A DNA stretch of 64,000 nucleotides from Nocardia goodfellowii (GTDB lineage Bacteria > Actinomycetota > Actinomycetes > Mycobacteriales > Mycobacteriaceae), in the NCBI RefSeq assembly GCF_017875645.1, contig NZ_JAGGMR010000001.1, positions 3,472,001-3,536,000 of the forward strand, given 5' to 3'. A program made the translations under genes and the position numbers. The number at the start of each line of letters is the position of its first letter. Position 1 is the stretch's first letter. This document shows, one piece after another, positions 39,188 through 47,455 of the stretch. The notes beneath the pieces were generated by a model that was not told the DNA's origin, did no database searches, and saw nothing but the letters and a program-made list of their open reading frames with translations.

Positions 39188-41848
39188 ATGGCAGGTAAGT
39201 CCCGCAACACCGCGACGCCTCGGTCACGGGCGGGAACAGGGCGGGAACCACAGCAGCCGGGAGCGGCCAGAGGGAGGACCACCACGTCTCGGTCTCGTTC
39301 GACCACAGCGCGTTCCACCGCTGCACGCACCACCCAGCGCCGCACCGGCCCGACGCCTCGCGCCCGGGCGAACCCGCCACGCCGCCCACCCGCCCGGACG
39401 GCGCGCGCGGGGTCCGGCACCGCGCCGCTCGCGGTCTTCAGCCGCGTGGTGAGTGGCGGCTGGAACATGCTCGCCAACGGCCTCGGCGCCACCACCCGGA
39501 CGCTGAGTCGCGCCGGCGATATCGAACACGGACATCGTCGCGACGGCATGGCGCTGGCCCTGATCGCGGTCAGCGCGATCGTCGCCGCCGCGGTGTGGTT
39601 GTCCGCGGGCGGGCCGGTCGGCCGCTGGGTCGAGGAGGCCATCCGCTGGGTATCCGGTTCGGCGTCGGCGGGCCTGCCCTTCGCCTGCGCCGGCCTCGCC
39701 GTCATCCTCATGCGCACCGAACCGCATCCGGAGATCCGGCCCCGCCTGGTGCTCGGCGGAATGCTGGTCGGCCTGCCGTTCCTGGGCCTGTGGCATCTGG
39801 CCGCGGGCGCCCCCGATGACGCGCACGGCCGCTCGCGGGCGGCGGGTTTCACCGGTTTCGTGGTCGGCGGCCCGCTGACCGACGGCCTGACCGCCTGGCT
39901 CTCGGTGCCGATTCTGTTGCTGGCCATCATCTTCGGTGTCCTGCTGCTCACCGGCACCACGGTCCGCGAGGTGCCGCAACGACTGCGTGAGTACTTCGGC
40001 ACCGGCAGCGGTGGCGACGAATACGGCGACTACCGCGGCGACCACGGCGATTTCGATCCCGCCGACTACGACGCCGACGGATTCCCGCTGCACCGCGGCC
40101 GTTCCCGGCGCCGCGGCCGCACGCCCGCCGAGAACTACCCGCCCGACGAGTTCGGCGATCCCGACGCGGTCACCGAGTCGCTGGCCGAGCCGCCGCTGCG
40201 AGACGCCAAAACCATCGCCACGGCAGCCGAATTCGGTGCCGAGGAAGCCACTCCGGCGCCGAAGCCGCGCAAGCGGGTGGCACCCAAGGTCGCCGACCAA
40301 ACCCCGCCGCCACCGCCGAAGGAACCCGATTTCGTACCGGAGCGGGTCATCGAGGGCGACTACACGCTGCCGCCGCTCAACCTGCTCACCGACGGCGATC
40401 CGCCCAAGAAGCGCAGTGCCGCCAATGAATCGATGATCGAGGCGATCACCGAGGTGCTGGTGCAGTTCAAGATCGACGCCGCGGTCACCGGCTTCGTGCG
40501 CGGCCCGACGGTCACGCGTTACGAGGTCGAGCTCGGGCCCGGCGTCAAGGTCGAGAAGATCACCGCGCTGGCCCGCAATATCGCCTATGCCGTGGCGACG
40601 GAGAACGTCCGGCTGCTCGCGCCGATCCCGGGCAAGTCCGCTGTCGGCATCGAGGTGCCCAACTCCGATCGTGAGCTGGTTCGCCTCGCCGACGTCCTCA
40701 AGGCTCCCTCCACCCGAAACGACCACCACCCCTTGGTGATCGGCCTCGGCAAGAACATCGAGGGCGATTTCGTCTCGGCCAATCTGGCGAAGATGCCGCA
40801 CCTGCTGGTCGCAGGTTCCACCGGTTCCGGTAAGTCGAGTTTCGTGAACTCGATGCTGGTGTCGCTGTTGCAGCGCGCCACACCCGACGAGGTCCGGATG
40901 ATCCTGATCGACCCGAAGATGGTGGAACTCACACCCTACGAGGGCATTCCGCACCTGATCACGCCCATCATCACCCAGCCGAAGAAGGCCGCCGCCGCGC
41001 TGGGCTGGCTGGTGGAGGAGATGGAGCAGCGTTATCAGGACATGCAGGCCAACAAGGTCCGCCACATCGACGACTTCAACAAGAAGGTGAAGTCCGGCGC
41101 GATCACGGCGCCGCTGGGCAGCGAACGCGTCTACCGCCCGTACCCGTACATCCTCGCCATCGTCGACGAACTCGCCGACCTCATGATGACCGCTCCGCGC
41201 GACGTCGAGGACGCCATCGTCCGCATCACCCAGAAGGCCCGCGCCGCGGGCATTCACCTGGTCCTGGCCACCCAGCGCCCCTCGGTCGACGTGGTCACCG
41301 GCCTGATCAAGACCAACGTCCCGTCCCGCCTGGCCTTCGCCACCTCGTCCCTGACCGACTCGCGCGTCATCCTGGACCAGCCGGGCGCCGAAAAGCTCAT
41401 CGGCATGGGCGACGGCCTCTTCCTGCCCATGGGGGCCGGCAAACCCACCCGCCTGCAGGGCGCGTTCATCAGCGACGAAGAAATCCACGCCGTCGTCGAT
41501 TTCGCCAAGAACCAGGCCGAACCCGACTACCAGGAGGGCATCACCGCCGCCAAGGCCGGCGAGAAGAAGGACGTAGACGCCGACATCGGCGAGGACCTCG
41601 ACATCCTCCTGCAAGCCGTGGAACTCGTCGTCACCTCCCAATTCGGTTCCACCTCCATGCTGCAACGCAAACTCCGCGTCGGCTTCGCCAAAGCCGGCCG
41701 CCTCATGGACCTCATGGAAACCCGCGGCGTAGTAGGCCCCAGCGAAGGCTCCAAGGCCCGCGATGTCCTGGTCAAACCGGACGAACTCGACGGGCTCCTG
41801 CTGTCCATCCGCGGCGGCGACGCGGGCGCGGAGAGCGACGGCAATTAG
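39188..41848 (+). CDS. ftsK: DNA translocase FtsK
   Basis: Septal DNA pump that segregates the chromosome terminus and activates XerCD. The 886-aa protein has a basic N-terminal tail, four transmembrane helices (about 115-260) and an acidic/Pro-rich linker. The RecA-like motor has Walker A GSTGSGKSS (about 541-549) and Walker B ILAIVDELADLMM (about 655), and a C-terminal winged-helix gamma domain (STSMLQRKLRVGFAKAGRLM) reads KOPS sites. The ATG at 39188 is chosen. A long hairpin follows the stop. Confidence 0.96.
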   Translation: MAGKSRNTATPRSRAGTGREPQQPGAARGRTTTSRSRSTTARSTAARTTQRRTGPTPRARANPPRRPPARTARAGSGTAPLAVFSRVVSGGWNMLANGLGATTRTLSRAGDIEHGHRRDGMALALIAVSAIVAAAVWLSAGGPVGRWVEEAIRWVSGSASAGLPFACAGLAVILMRTEPHPEIRPRLVLGGMLVGLPFLGLWHLAAGAPDDAHGRSRAAGFTGFVVGGPLTDGLTAWLSVPILLLAIIFGVLLLTGTTVREVPQRLREYFGTGSGGDEYGDYRGDHGDFDPADYDADGFPLHRGRSRRRGRTPAENYPPDEFGDPDAVTESLAEPPLRDAKTIATAAEFGAEEATPAPKPRKRVAPKVADQTPPPPPKEPDFVPERVIEGDYTLPPLNLLTDGDPPKKRSAANESMIEAITEVLVQFKIDAAVTGFVRGPTVTRYEVELGPGVKVEKITALARNIAYAVATENVRLLAPIPGKSAVGIEVPNSDRELVRLADVLKAPSTRNDHHPLVIGLGKNIEGDFVSANLAKMPHLLVAGSTGSGKSSFVNSMLVSLLQRATPDEVRMILIDPKMVELTPYEGIPHLITPIITQPKKAAAALGWLVEEMEQRYQDMQANKVRHIDDFNKKVKSGAITAPLGSERVYRPYPYILAIVDELADLMMTAPRDVEDAIVRITQKARAAGIHLVLATQRPSVDVVTGLIKTNVPSRLAFATSSLTDSRVILDQPGAEKLIGMGDGLFLPMGAGKPTRLQGAFISDEEIHAVVDFAKNQAEPDYQEGITAAKAGEKKDVDADIGEDLDILLQAVELVVTSQFGSTSMLQRKLRVGFAKAGRLMDLMETRGVVGPSEGSKARDVLVKPDELDGLLLSIRGGDAGAESDGN

Positions 41849-41852
41849 CGGT

Positions 41853-41890
41853 CCGGCCGGAACTGGTTGCCAGCAACCGGTTCCGGCCGG
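41853..41890. terminator. Hairpin between ftsK and DUF4352 gene
   Basis: Long inverted repeat, CCGGCCGGAACTGGTTGC paired with 41873-41890 with a single T-G wobble and a very short loop. It lies between convergent genes. There is no T run, so it is a GC-type terminator as common in actinobacteria. Confidence 0.7.
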
Positions 41891-41910
41891 AACTCTCGTC
41901 AACGGGAGGT

Positions 41911-42507
41911 CTACTTCAAGGCGACCCGCGCGCCGCCGGAGAACGACGAGTCGTGGAACTCGATGGCGGTCGGCACCGAACCCTTCGGCACATCGAAGGC
42001 GATTATCGCATCGACCTGATTGCCCGGGTTGATATCCGCGGAGAGATCCTTGTTGAGGTTCAACTCGGCCATGGTGTCGTTGGTGTACTCACGGCCCTGC
42101 TCGTCGAGCAGTATTTGGTTCACGCCGGAGAAATTTCGGGCTTCGTTCCCGATATTGCGAATGGTCACGTGAACGAGCAGGTATTCGCCTTGGGCATTCT
42201 TCTCCCAGAATTCACCGGCGCCGACCGTCGGTACCGGTGGATCGACAGCGGTCACAACGAAGGCGAATTGGCCGTCTCGTACTTCCGATCCGACCGGTGC
42301 GGTACTGCTCTGTGTCTTGGTGTCATCAGCCACCTCGTTAGCGACAAGTGCGAGACAACCGGCGAACAGGAGGCCGAGGACCGCGAAGCTGCCGAGCAGC
42401 ACCCATGGCCAAATTCGTCGCTTACGTGGCGGGGGAGGCGGTGACTGGCCGTATGCGGGTGGCTGGCCGGGAAAGGGCTGTTGTGGTTGTTGCTGTGACC
42501 TGCTCAT
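41911..42507 (-). CDS. DUF4352 membrane-anchored or lipid-anchored protein
   Basis: A 198-aa protein with a Gln/Pro-rich cytosolic N-terminus, one transmembrane segment (about 34-54, containing LLFAGCLALV, so lipidation is conceivable) and an outer DUF4352 immunoglobulin-like domain (about 80-198; YLLVHVTIRNIGNEARNFS). Such proteins are cell-surface and of unknown role. The ATG at 42507 is the start. A CRP-like site lies about 98 bp upstream. Confidence 0.82.
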   Translation of the reverse strand: MSRSQQQPQQPFPGQPPAYGQSPPPPPRKRRIWPWVLLGSFAVLGLLFAGCLALVANEVADDTKTQSSTAPVGSEVRDGQFAFVVTAVDPPVPTVGAGEFWEKNAQGEYLLVHVTIRNIGNEARNFSGVNQILLDEQGREYTNDTMAELNLNKDLSADINPGNQVDAIIAFDVPKGSVPTAIEFHDSSFSGGARVALK

Positions 42508-42604
42508 CGAACATTCCCCTGGTAATCAGCGAGAAAGGCATTCTCGAAGAGGTCGGAGCAGCGGATGCTGGGCCGATGCCAGTTTCATAGCTGAAAAGTA
42601 TGAA

Positions 42605-42620
42605 TGTGTTACAGATCACA
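42605..42620. promoter_or_regulatory. CRP-like binding site
   Basis: TGTGTTACAGATCACA matches the actinobacterial CRP consensus TGTGA-N6-TCACA at nine of ten defined positions. It lies 98 bp upstream of the DUF4352 gene (minus strand) and about 70 bp past the end of the tRNA array. Confidence 0.5.
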
Positions 42621-42690
42621 ATCTGGTCTCCAGGCCGACTGGTGAAGGACCGAGCCGGGCCTAGCTGGCGAACCTCGGGGGGAGTCGTGG

Positions 42691-42762
42691 CTGGAGTGCC
42701 AGGGCTCGAACCTGGACCGACGGAACCAAAATCCGCCGTGCTGCCGCTTACACCACACTCCA
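42691..42762 (-). tRNA. tRNA-Gln (anticodon UUG)
   Basis: Full cloverleaf of 72 nt: acceptor TGGAGTG/CACTCCA, anticodon loop TTTTGGT with UUG, T-arm CCAGG-TTCGAGC-CCTGG and discriminator G. CCA is encoded just after (42688-42690). It lies 1 nt downstream of the Arg gene and is last in the array. Confidence 0.93.
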
Positions 42763-42763
42763 G

Positions 42764-42838
42764 TGCGCCTGAGGGGACTCGAACCTCCAACGAGCCCTGC
42801 TTCGTAGACAGGCGCTCTTCCGCTCGAGCTACAGACGC
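42764..42838 (-). tRNA. tRNA-Arg (anticodon ACG)
   Basis: A 75-nt cloverleaf: acceptor GCGTCTG/CAGGCGC with one U-G pair, D-arm GCTC/GAGC, anticodon loop CTACGAA with ACG. The variable loop appears to be seven nucleotides and the T-stem has one A-C mismatch. CCA is not encoded. These slight irregularities suggest an accessory copy. Confidence 0.88.
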
Positions 42839-42861
42839 GGACCCGCGCGGACACGGGGTTG

Positions 42862-42935
42862 TTCCCTCGACGAGATTCGAACTCGCAACAACCGGCTCCT
42901 AATGCCGGCGCCTCTGCCAATTGGGCTACGAGGGA
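42862..42935 (-). tRNA. Class I tRNA with UAG anticodon (nominal Leu)
   Basis: A 74-nt cloverleaf: acceptor TCCCTCG/CGAGGGA, anticodon stem CCGGC/GCCGG around ATTAGGA (anticodon UAG, reading CUA), T-arm GCGAG-TTCGAAT-CTCGT and discriminator A. The variable loop is only 5 nt (TTGTT), whereas bacterial tRNA-Leu normally has a long class II variable arm. The amino acid is therefore uncertain. Confidence 0.85.
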
Positions 42936-42936
42936 G

Positions 42937-43009
42937 CACGGATGGAGGGATTCGAACCCCCAACGAACAGTTTTGGAGACTGCCGCTCTTCCCGTTGAGC
43001 TACATCCGT
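42937..43009 (-). tRNA. tRNA-Trp (anticodon CCA)
   Basis: A 73-nt cloverleaf: acceptor ACGGATG/CATCCGT, D-stem GCTC/GAGC, anticodon loop CTCCAAA with CCA, T-arm GGGGG-TTCGAAT-CCCTC and discriminator G as in bacterial Trp tRNAs. It is first in the array and only 1 nt from the next gene. Confidence 0.92.
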
Positions 43010-43033
43010 ATGGAAACAAACTGGGTAGGTACG

Positions 43034-43073
43034 AAAAAAGGGTCACTCCTGGCGGTAGCGCCGGAGTGACCCT
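43034..43073 (-). terminator. Strong intrinsic terminator (minus strand)
   Basis: Stem AGGGTCACTCC / GGAGTGACCCT (43039-43049 and 43063-43073), extended by GGCG/CGCC inside, followed on the minus strand by TTTTTT. It lies between the 38-aa ORF and the tRNA array. Confidence 0.85.
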
Positions 43074-43097
43074 CGCAGGTCTGGATGTTGCTAGACC

Positions 43098-43214
43098 TCA
43101 GGGGCGGCTCCGGGTACGCGCGAGGCGGGCCTGGCGGCTGGCCGATAGACCGGCGAACCCACGCCAGGCGCCATCGAGCGGCTGTTGCCGCTGTCGCATG
43201 GTCTGCCGGATCAT
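43098..43214 (-). CDS. 38-aa arginine-rich small protein
   Basis: Small ORF MIRQTMRQRQQPLDGAWRGF followed by AGLSASRQARLARTRSRP. It has ten Arg, one central W-R-G-F segment and no acidic residue but one Asp. GGAAGG precedes the ATG by about 8 nt, and a strong terminator begins 24 nt after the stop, so a complete small transcription unit is present. No family is recognised; an RNA- or membrane-binding peptide is possible. Confidence 0.5.
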   Translation of the reverse strand: MIRQTMRQRQQPLDGAWRGFAGLSASRQARLARTRSRP

Positions 43215-43466
43215 GGTGTCGCCCTTCCGGGTTGGCCGTCATCGAAGTTGTCGGCTATGACGCTAACACCCCAAATCGGTACGTGGAAGCCATTTTCCGG
43301 CGAGCCGTCTCAGATGTCCGGTCGGGTTTGCTGGCGAGGTTTGCTGGCTGTCCCGCCTACCTGCGGCGATGTGGAATTATGGATAGCAAATATCCCGCTA
43401 GCGGACAGAAATGGACAAATCGGGCAATATGGACACCATGAGATTCCCAGCCGATCGGGCCGACAT
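43215..43466. other. Intergenic region between 38-aa ORF and terC
   Basis: No gene seen. The stretch is locally AT-richer than its surroundings (43370-43440) and must hold divergent promoters. A yybP-ykoY manganese riboswitch, common before terC genes, was looked for and not recognised. Confidence 0.4.
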
Positions 43467-44450
43467 ATGCATGTGACCACCTTGACCTGGGCGATCACCG
43501 TGCTGGTGATCCTCGGGCTCTTCGTCTTCGACTTCTACGCTCACGTCCGCACCCCGCACGAGCCGACCTTCCGCGAATCCGCCTTCTGGTCGTCGGTGTA
43601 CATCGGAATCGCCCTGCTTTTCGGTGGCCTGGTGGCCTGGCGCTGGGGCGGCACCTACGCCGGCGAGTACTACGCGGGCTTCGTCACCGAGAAAGCGCTC
43701 TCGGTGGACAACCTGTTCATCTTCCTCATCATCATGAGCACCTTCGCGGTGCCTCGGATGTACCAGCAGAAGGTGCTGCTCATCGGCATCGTGCTGGCAT
43801 TGGTCATGCGCGGCGTCTTCATCGCCGTGGGCGCGGCCGCGATCAGCGCCTGGAGCTGGGTGTTCTACCTGTTCGGCGCGTTCCTCATCTACACCGCGGT
43901 GAAACTGCTGAAGGAAAGCGGGCACGAGGAGGAGGTCGAGGAGAAACGCGACAGCCGCATCGTCGCCCTCGCCAAGAAGATCCTGCCGACCACCCAGGAG
44001 TACGACGGCGACAAGCTGGTCACTCGCATCGACGGCCACCGCGCGGTGACGCCGCTGTTCCTTGCTCTGCTGGCCATCGGTTTCGCCGACCTGCTGTTCG
44101 CGCTGGACTCGATTCCCGCGATCTACGGTCTGACCGAGCAGCCGTACCTGGTGTTCACGGCCAACGCGTTTGCCCTGATGGGCTTGCGTCAGCTGTACTT
44201 CCTCATCGGCGGACTACTGGACCGCCTGGTTTATTTGTCCTACGGTCTGGCCGCGATCCTCGCGTTCATCGGTGTGAAGCTGGTGCTGCACGCGCTGCAC
44301 GAGAACACCCTGTCGTTCATCAACGGCGGCGAGCCCGTCAGCGTCCCGGAGATCACCACCCCGGTCTCGCTCAGCGTGATCATCGGCATCCTGGCCGTGG
44401 CGACCGTCGCCAGCCTGGCCAAGACGCGCGGCACGGTCAAGCAGGACTAG
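43467..44450 (+). CDS. TerC family integral membrane protein
   Basis: A 327-aa multi-pass membrane protein of the TerC/Alx family with about nine hydrophobic helices. The family signature with acidic membrane residues is visible: ALSVDNLFIFLIIM (about 74-87) and FADLLFALDSIPAIYGLTEQ (about 206-225). TerC proteins are linked to Mn2+ export and metalation of exported proteins (known for relatives, inferred here). The ATG at 43467 fits the first helix; the open frame upstream to 43185 is non-coding. A terminator follows. Confidence 0.92.
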   Translation: MHVTTLTWAITVLVILGLFVFDFYAHVRTPHEPTFRESAFWSSVYIGIALLFGGLVAWRWGGTYAGEYYAGFVTEKALSVDNLFIFLIIMSTFAVPRMYQQKVLLIGIVLALVMRGVFIAVGAAAISAWSWVFYLFGAFLIYTAVKLLKESGHEEEVEEKRDSRIVALAKKILPTTQEYDGDKLVTRIDGHRAVTPLFLALLAIGFADLLFALDSIPAIYGLTEQPYLVFTANAFALMGLRQLYFLIGGLLDRLVYLSYGLAAILAFIGVKLVLHALHENTLSFINGGEPVSVPEITTPVSLSVIIGILAVATVASLAKTRGTVKQD

Positions 44451-44458
44451 CAGTACAC

Positions 44459-44502
44459 AAAACCCGCACACCTTTCGAGAGCCCGAAAGGTGTGCGGGTT
44501 TT
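44459..44502. terminator. Terminator after terC
   Basis: Stem AAAACCCGCACACCTTTC paired with 44485-44502 (perfect, 18 bp) with an 8-nt loop and five T residues on the plus side. It can also act for the convergent yciI-type gene. Confidence 0.93.
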
Positions 44503-44507
44503 TCGCG

Positions 44508-44795
44508 TCAGGCGCTGAAAGTCTCGCCGATGGTGGGCGTCCACTCGACCACGCGAATGTCCTCGACCAGGTTTTCGCGGGCGAACGGATCCTGGCCCAG
44601 CAGGTCCTTCAGCGCGGTTTCGCTCTCGGCGCGGAAGAGCAGCAGTGCGCCGGAGCCGTCACCGTAGGGTCCGCTGCTGAGCATCACGCCCGCATCGGCC
44701 TGATCCGCGAGCCAGGCCCGATGCTCCGGCCGGTACTCGTCGCGGCCGGGGACGGTGGCCTCGGAGTAGGTGTAGTGGACGGCGAAGGTCGGCAC
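44508..44795 (-). CDS. YciI family protein
   Basis: A 95-aa ferredoxin-like fold protein of the YciI/DGPF family (FAVHYTY, EYRPEHRAWLADQADAGVML, SGPYGDGSGALLLF, DPFARENLVEDIRVVEWTP). The His in the second motif is the conserved putative catalytic residue. The GTG at 44795 gives the normal first strand; the upstream frame runs into argA. It lies 17 bp after argA and is probably cotranscribed. Function of the family is largely unknown. Confidence 0.85.
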   Translation of the reverse strand: MPTFAVHYTYSEATVPGRDEYRPEHRAWLADQADAGVMLSSGPYGDGSGALLLFRAESETALKDLLGQDPFARENLVEDIRVVEWTPTIGETFSA

Positions 44796-44812
44796 AGCGA
44801 AATCTCTTTCTC

Positions 44813-45379
44813 TCAAAGGGTCAGCAACATGCGAGTGTTGCCGAGCGTGTTCGGTTTGACGTAGCTGAGGTCGAGGAACTCGGCGACACCGGTGTCGTAG
44901 GACCGGCACATTTCGGCGAACACCTCGGCGGTCACCGGAGTTCCGTCGATCTCGGTGAAACCGTGCCGGGTGAAGAAATCCACCTCGAAGGTGAGGACGA
45001 ACAGCCGGCGGAGTTCCAATTGCCGGGCCACCGAGATGAGCCGTTCCACGATCAGTCTCCCGACGCCGTGCCCCTTGACGTCGGGGTGCACCGCCACCGT
45101 GCGCACCTCGCCCAAATCGGCCCACAGCACATGCAGCGCGCCGCAGCCGACGACCTGGCCACCGAGGTCGGCGACCCAGAACTCCTGCACCGCTTCGTAC
45201 AGCGTGACCAGGTTCTTTTCCAGCAGTATCTTGCCGGCGTACACATCGACGAGGCGCTTGATCTCGGGGACGTCGGAGGTTCGCGCGCGTCGCACCACCG
45301 GCGTGGAAGACTGCGCATCCATCGATGCGCCCGGATAGGCGTCGCTGGTCGAACCACCCTGTGGTCCCCGAGAGGTCAT
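44813..45379 (-). CDS. argA: Amino-acid N-acetyltransferase (ArgA-type GNAT)
   Basis: A single GNAT domain protein of 188 aa from the ATG at 45379; an internal ATG at 45322 would give 169 aa, closer to the 174-aa mycobacterial Rv2747. It acetylates glutamate (or glutamine) to start arginine synthesis in relatives. The core matches: RARTSDVPEIKRLVDVYAGK, LYEAVQEFWVADLGG and the acetyl-CoA loop VKGHGVGRLIVERLI, with YVKPNTLGNTRM near the end. Position between ftsK and pgsA is conserved with mycobacteria. Confidence 0.88.
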   Translation of the reverse strand: MTSRGPQGGSTSDAYPGASMDAQSSTPVVRRARTSDVPEIKRLVDVYAGKILLEKNLVTLYEAVQEFWVADLGGQVVGCGALHVLWADLGEVRTVAVHPDVKGHGVGRLIVERLISVARQLELRRLFVLTFEVDFFTRHGFTEIDGTPVTAEVFAEMCRSYDTGVAEFLDLSYVKPNTLGNTRMLLTL

Positions 45380-45501
45380 GGGGTGCACAGTAGTCGGATC
45401 GGTTACCGATAGGCTTAACGTGTGCCGCACATCCCCTCGCTCCGCTCGCCTCGCGCTGCCCGCGTGCGGTCGGTGGCGCTGCTCGTTGTCGAGGCGGGGG
45501 T

Positions 45502-46146
45502 ATGAGCGTGCAGCCGGAAGAAATCGAACAGTCGTTGGCTGAGCCGGTCCGGTCGGGATTCGTGCCGGTGCACGCCGAACCGAACGTGCCGCTGATGAAC
45601 ATCGCGAACGTGCTGACCATGTTCCGGATCGCGATCGTCCCGGTCTTCGTGCTGGCCCTGTTCGCCGGTGACGGTCACGAGGCCGGTTGGCGGATCGTCG
45701 CGGCCGCGCTGTTCGGCATTGCCGCTATCACCGATCGTTTCGACGGGCAACTGGCACGCAAATACGGCTTGGTGACCGATTTCGGCAAGCTCGCCGACCC
45801 CATCGCGGACAAGGCGCTGATCGGCTCGGCGCTGATCGGGTTGTCCGCTCTCGGTGATCTCCCGTGGTGGATCACCCTGGTCATCTGCGGCCGGGAGATC
45901 GGCGTCACACTGCTGCGGCTCGTGGTCGTGCGGCGCGGGGTCATCCCGGCGGGCCGCGGCGGCAAGTTGAAGACGCTGGTCCAGTCCCTGGCGATCGCGG
46001 TTTTGCTGTTGCCGCTGGCGGGCGGATTCGTCACCGCCGGCATGGCTCTGATGTATCTGGCGCTCGCCCTGACGGTGCTCACCGGACTCGACTACGTGGG
46101 CCAGGCCGCCCGGCTGTGGTTCGCGGGAGCGCACGGCACCAGATGA
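45502..46146 (+). CDS. pgsA: CDP-diacylglycerol-glycerol-3-phosphate 3-phosphatidyltransferase
   Basis: Makes phosphatidylglycerophosphate, precursor of phosphatidylglycerol and cardiolipin, in the membrane. The 214-aa protein has the complete CDP-alcohol phosphotransferase motif DG-x2-AR-x8-G-x3-D-x3-D (from DGQLARKYGLVTDFG, about 80) and six hydrophobic helices. An N-terminal cytosolic tail of about 30 residues precedes the first helix. It overlaps cinA by 4 nt (ATGA). This matches pgsA3 of the mycobacterial clgR region. Confidence 0.93.
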   Translation: MSVQPEEIEQSLAEPVRSGFVPVHAEPNVPLMNIANVLTMFRIAIVPVFVLALFAGDGHEAGWRIVAAALFGIAAITDRFDGQLARKYGLVTDFGKLADPIADKALIGSALIGLSALGDLPWWITLVICGREIGVTLLRLVVVRRGVIPAGRGGKLKTLVQSLAIAVLLLPLAGGFVTAGMALMYLALALTVLTGLDYVGQAARLWFAGAHGTR

Positions 46147-46646
46147 GTTCGGATCCGCTGTCCTCCGGTGCACCGACCGCCGAGCTGGTGCGGGCGCTGG
46201 CTACCCGCGGGCAGACGGTCGCCACCGCCGAATCCCTCACCGCCGGCTTGCTTTCGGCCGCCATCGCCGGAATTCCGGGAGCGAGCGCGGTGCTGCGCGG
46301 CGGTTTCGTCGTCTACGCGACCGATCTGAAACACCGCCTTACCGGGGTGAGCGAGGACCTCCTGTCGACCGTGGGCCCGGTCGCGGCCGCCACCGCGGAG
46401 CAACTCGCGGTCGGCGCCCGAACCAGGTGCGATGCGACCTGGGGTTGTGGTCTCACCGGCGTCGCCGGACCCGATTCCCAGGACGGGCACCCGGTCGGCA
46501 CGGTGTTTCTCGGGGTGTCCAGCCCCTGGCATACCGAGGTGATCCGGTTGCAACTCCCCGGCGACCGGTGGACTATCAGGATTGCCGCGACCCACATCGC
46601 GGTGCGGGAATTGCTTCGGTGTGTCCGAGCTGAGCCGGCCGGGTAA
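46143..46646 (+). CDS. cinA: CinA C-terminal-like nicotinamide-nucleotide amidohydrolase
   Basis: A 167-aa protein consisting only of the CinA C-terminal (PncC) domain, which deamidates nicotinamide mononucleotide in the pyridine nucleotide salvage route. Motifs are typical: [21 protein letters not shown] (about 26-46), [13 protein letters not shown] and [19 protein letters not shown] with the conserved G-x-A-G-P loop. The N-terminal molybdopterin-binding domain of full-length CinA is lacking. The start overlaps the pgsA stop. Confidence 0.92.
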   Translation: MSSDPLSSGAPTAELVRALATRGQTVATAESLTAGLLSAAIAGIPGASAVLRGGFVVYATDLKHRLTGVSEDLLSTVGPVAAATAEQLAVGARTRCDATWGCGLTGVAGPDSQDGHPVGTVFLGVSSPWHTEVIRLQLPGDRWTIRIAATHIAVRELLRCVRAEPAG

Positions 46647-46804
46647 CCGATGGGTTCACCACGGCGGGAACTCATCGGGCCGCGTCCGACGTTGTGCCAG
46701 AGAGAACGGGTGCGCGTCCGGCGCCGGAGTTGCCGTGCGGGTCCGTTGGAGCGTGGATCGGGCGATTGCCCGGTTCGCGCATACTGGGAGCGAAGGAGAA
46801 CGTG

Positions 46805-47251
46805 ATGACGCTGCTTCGAGAGGCGATCGGGGACAGTCTGCGGCGTGCACGCCTCGCCCAGCACCGGACCCTGCGCGAAGTGTCCACTTCAGCCCGGGTC
46901 AGCTTGGGGTATCTGTCCGAGGTCGAGCGGGGTCGTAAAGAGGCCTCCAGTGAGCTGCTCGCCGCCATCTGCGCGGCGCTGGACGTGCCGTTGTCGCGGG
47001 TGCTGTGGGATGTGAGCACGATCATGGCGGGTGCGGACGGTATCCCCGTCCCGGCCGAGACCGTGCCCGCGAACGAGGAGCGCACCGCGACGGCCGAGCC
47101 CGCCGCCGCACCGGCGGGTGACACCGCCGCCGAGCCCGCTACCGCCACCATGTCCGTGGCCGGCGCGCGTGGTTCGCGCATCGCCGAGGACACCCGGATC
47201 GTCATTCCGGCCCCCAAGTCGGACATGCTGATCCTGGTGAAGAGCAACTAA
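46805..47251 (+). CDS. clgR: Clp gene regulator ClgR (XRE-type activator)
   Basis: Transcriptional activator of clp protease and phage-shock genes on envelope stress. The 148-aa protein has an N-terminal XRE helix-turn-helix (about 8-65; [21 protein letters not shown]) near identical to mycobacterial ClgR. An Ala/Glu/Pro-rich linker and a short conserved tail ([10 protein letters not shown]) follow. It is longer than the 112-aa mycobacterial protein because of this linker. AAGGAG at 46793-46798 favours the ATG at 46805 over GTG 46802. It heads the clgR-pspA-pspM operon. Confidence 0.9.
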   Translation: MTLLREAIGDSLRRARLAQHRTLREVSTSARVSLGYLSEVERGRKEASSELLAAICAALDVPLSRVLWDVSTIMAGADGIPVPAETVPANEERTATAEPAAAPAGDTAAEPATATMSVAGARGSRIAEDTRIVIPAPKSDMLILVKSN

Positions 47252-47455
47252 CTGAGAAGTTCTGGTGGACAATGGCGCCGCGCTGGGGCCCGGCGTCCGG
47301 AACGGATAGATTTTCACTGAGACAGGTGGCTCGCTCGGGCCGGGTTCGCCCGGTCCGAGCGCCGCATGGTGGAGGATAGGCACAGACGGGTGCGTGACGG
47401 TCGCGCACCGACTACCGCGGGCAGCGGTAGGAGCACATGGAGGCGGGATCAATCG

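Noticed and set aside
39224..41902. 892-aa minus-strand open frame across ftsK
   Set aside because: Shadow of ftsK codon bias; the plus-strand frame has complete FtsK motifs.
42688..43009. tRNA array as a prophage or integrative-element attachment site
   Set aside because: No integrase, phage gene or direct repeat of a tRNA 3' end was found on either side within the window.
43215..43466. yybP-ykoY manganese riboswitch before terC
   Set aside because: The conserved core elements of that riboswitch could not be recognised in the leader.
46774..46794. TTCGC/GCGAA inverted repeat before clgR as a ClgR box
   Set aside because: Half-site spacing (11 nt) does not fit the known ClgR consensus, and the right half overlaps the ribosome site.
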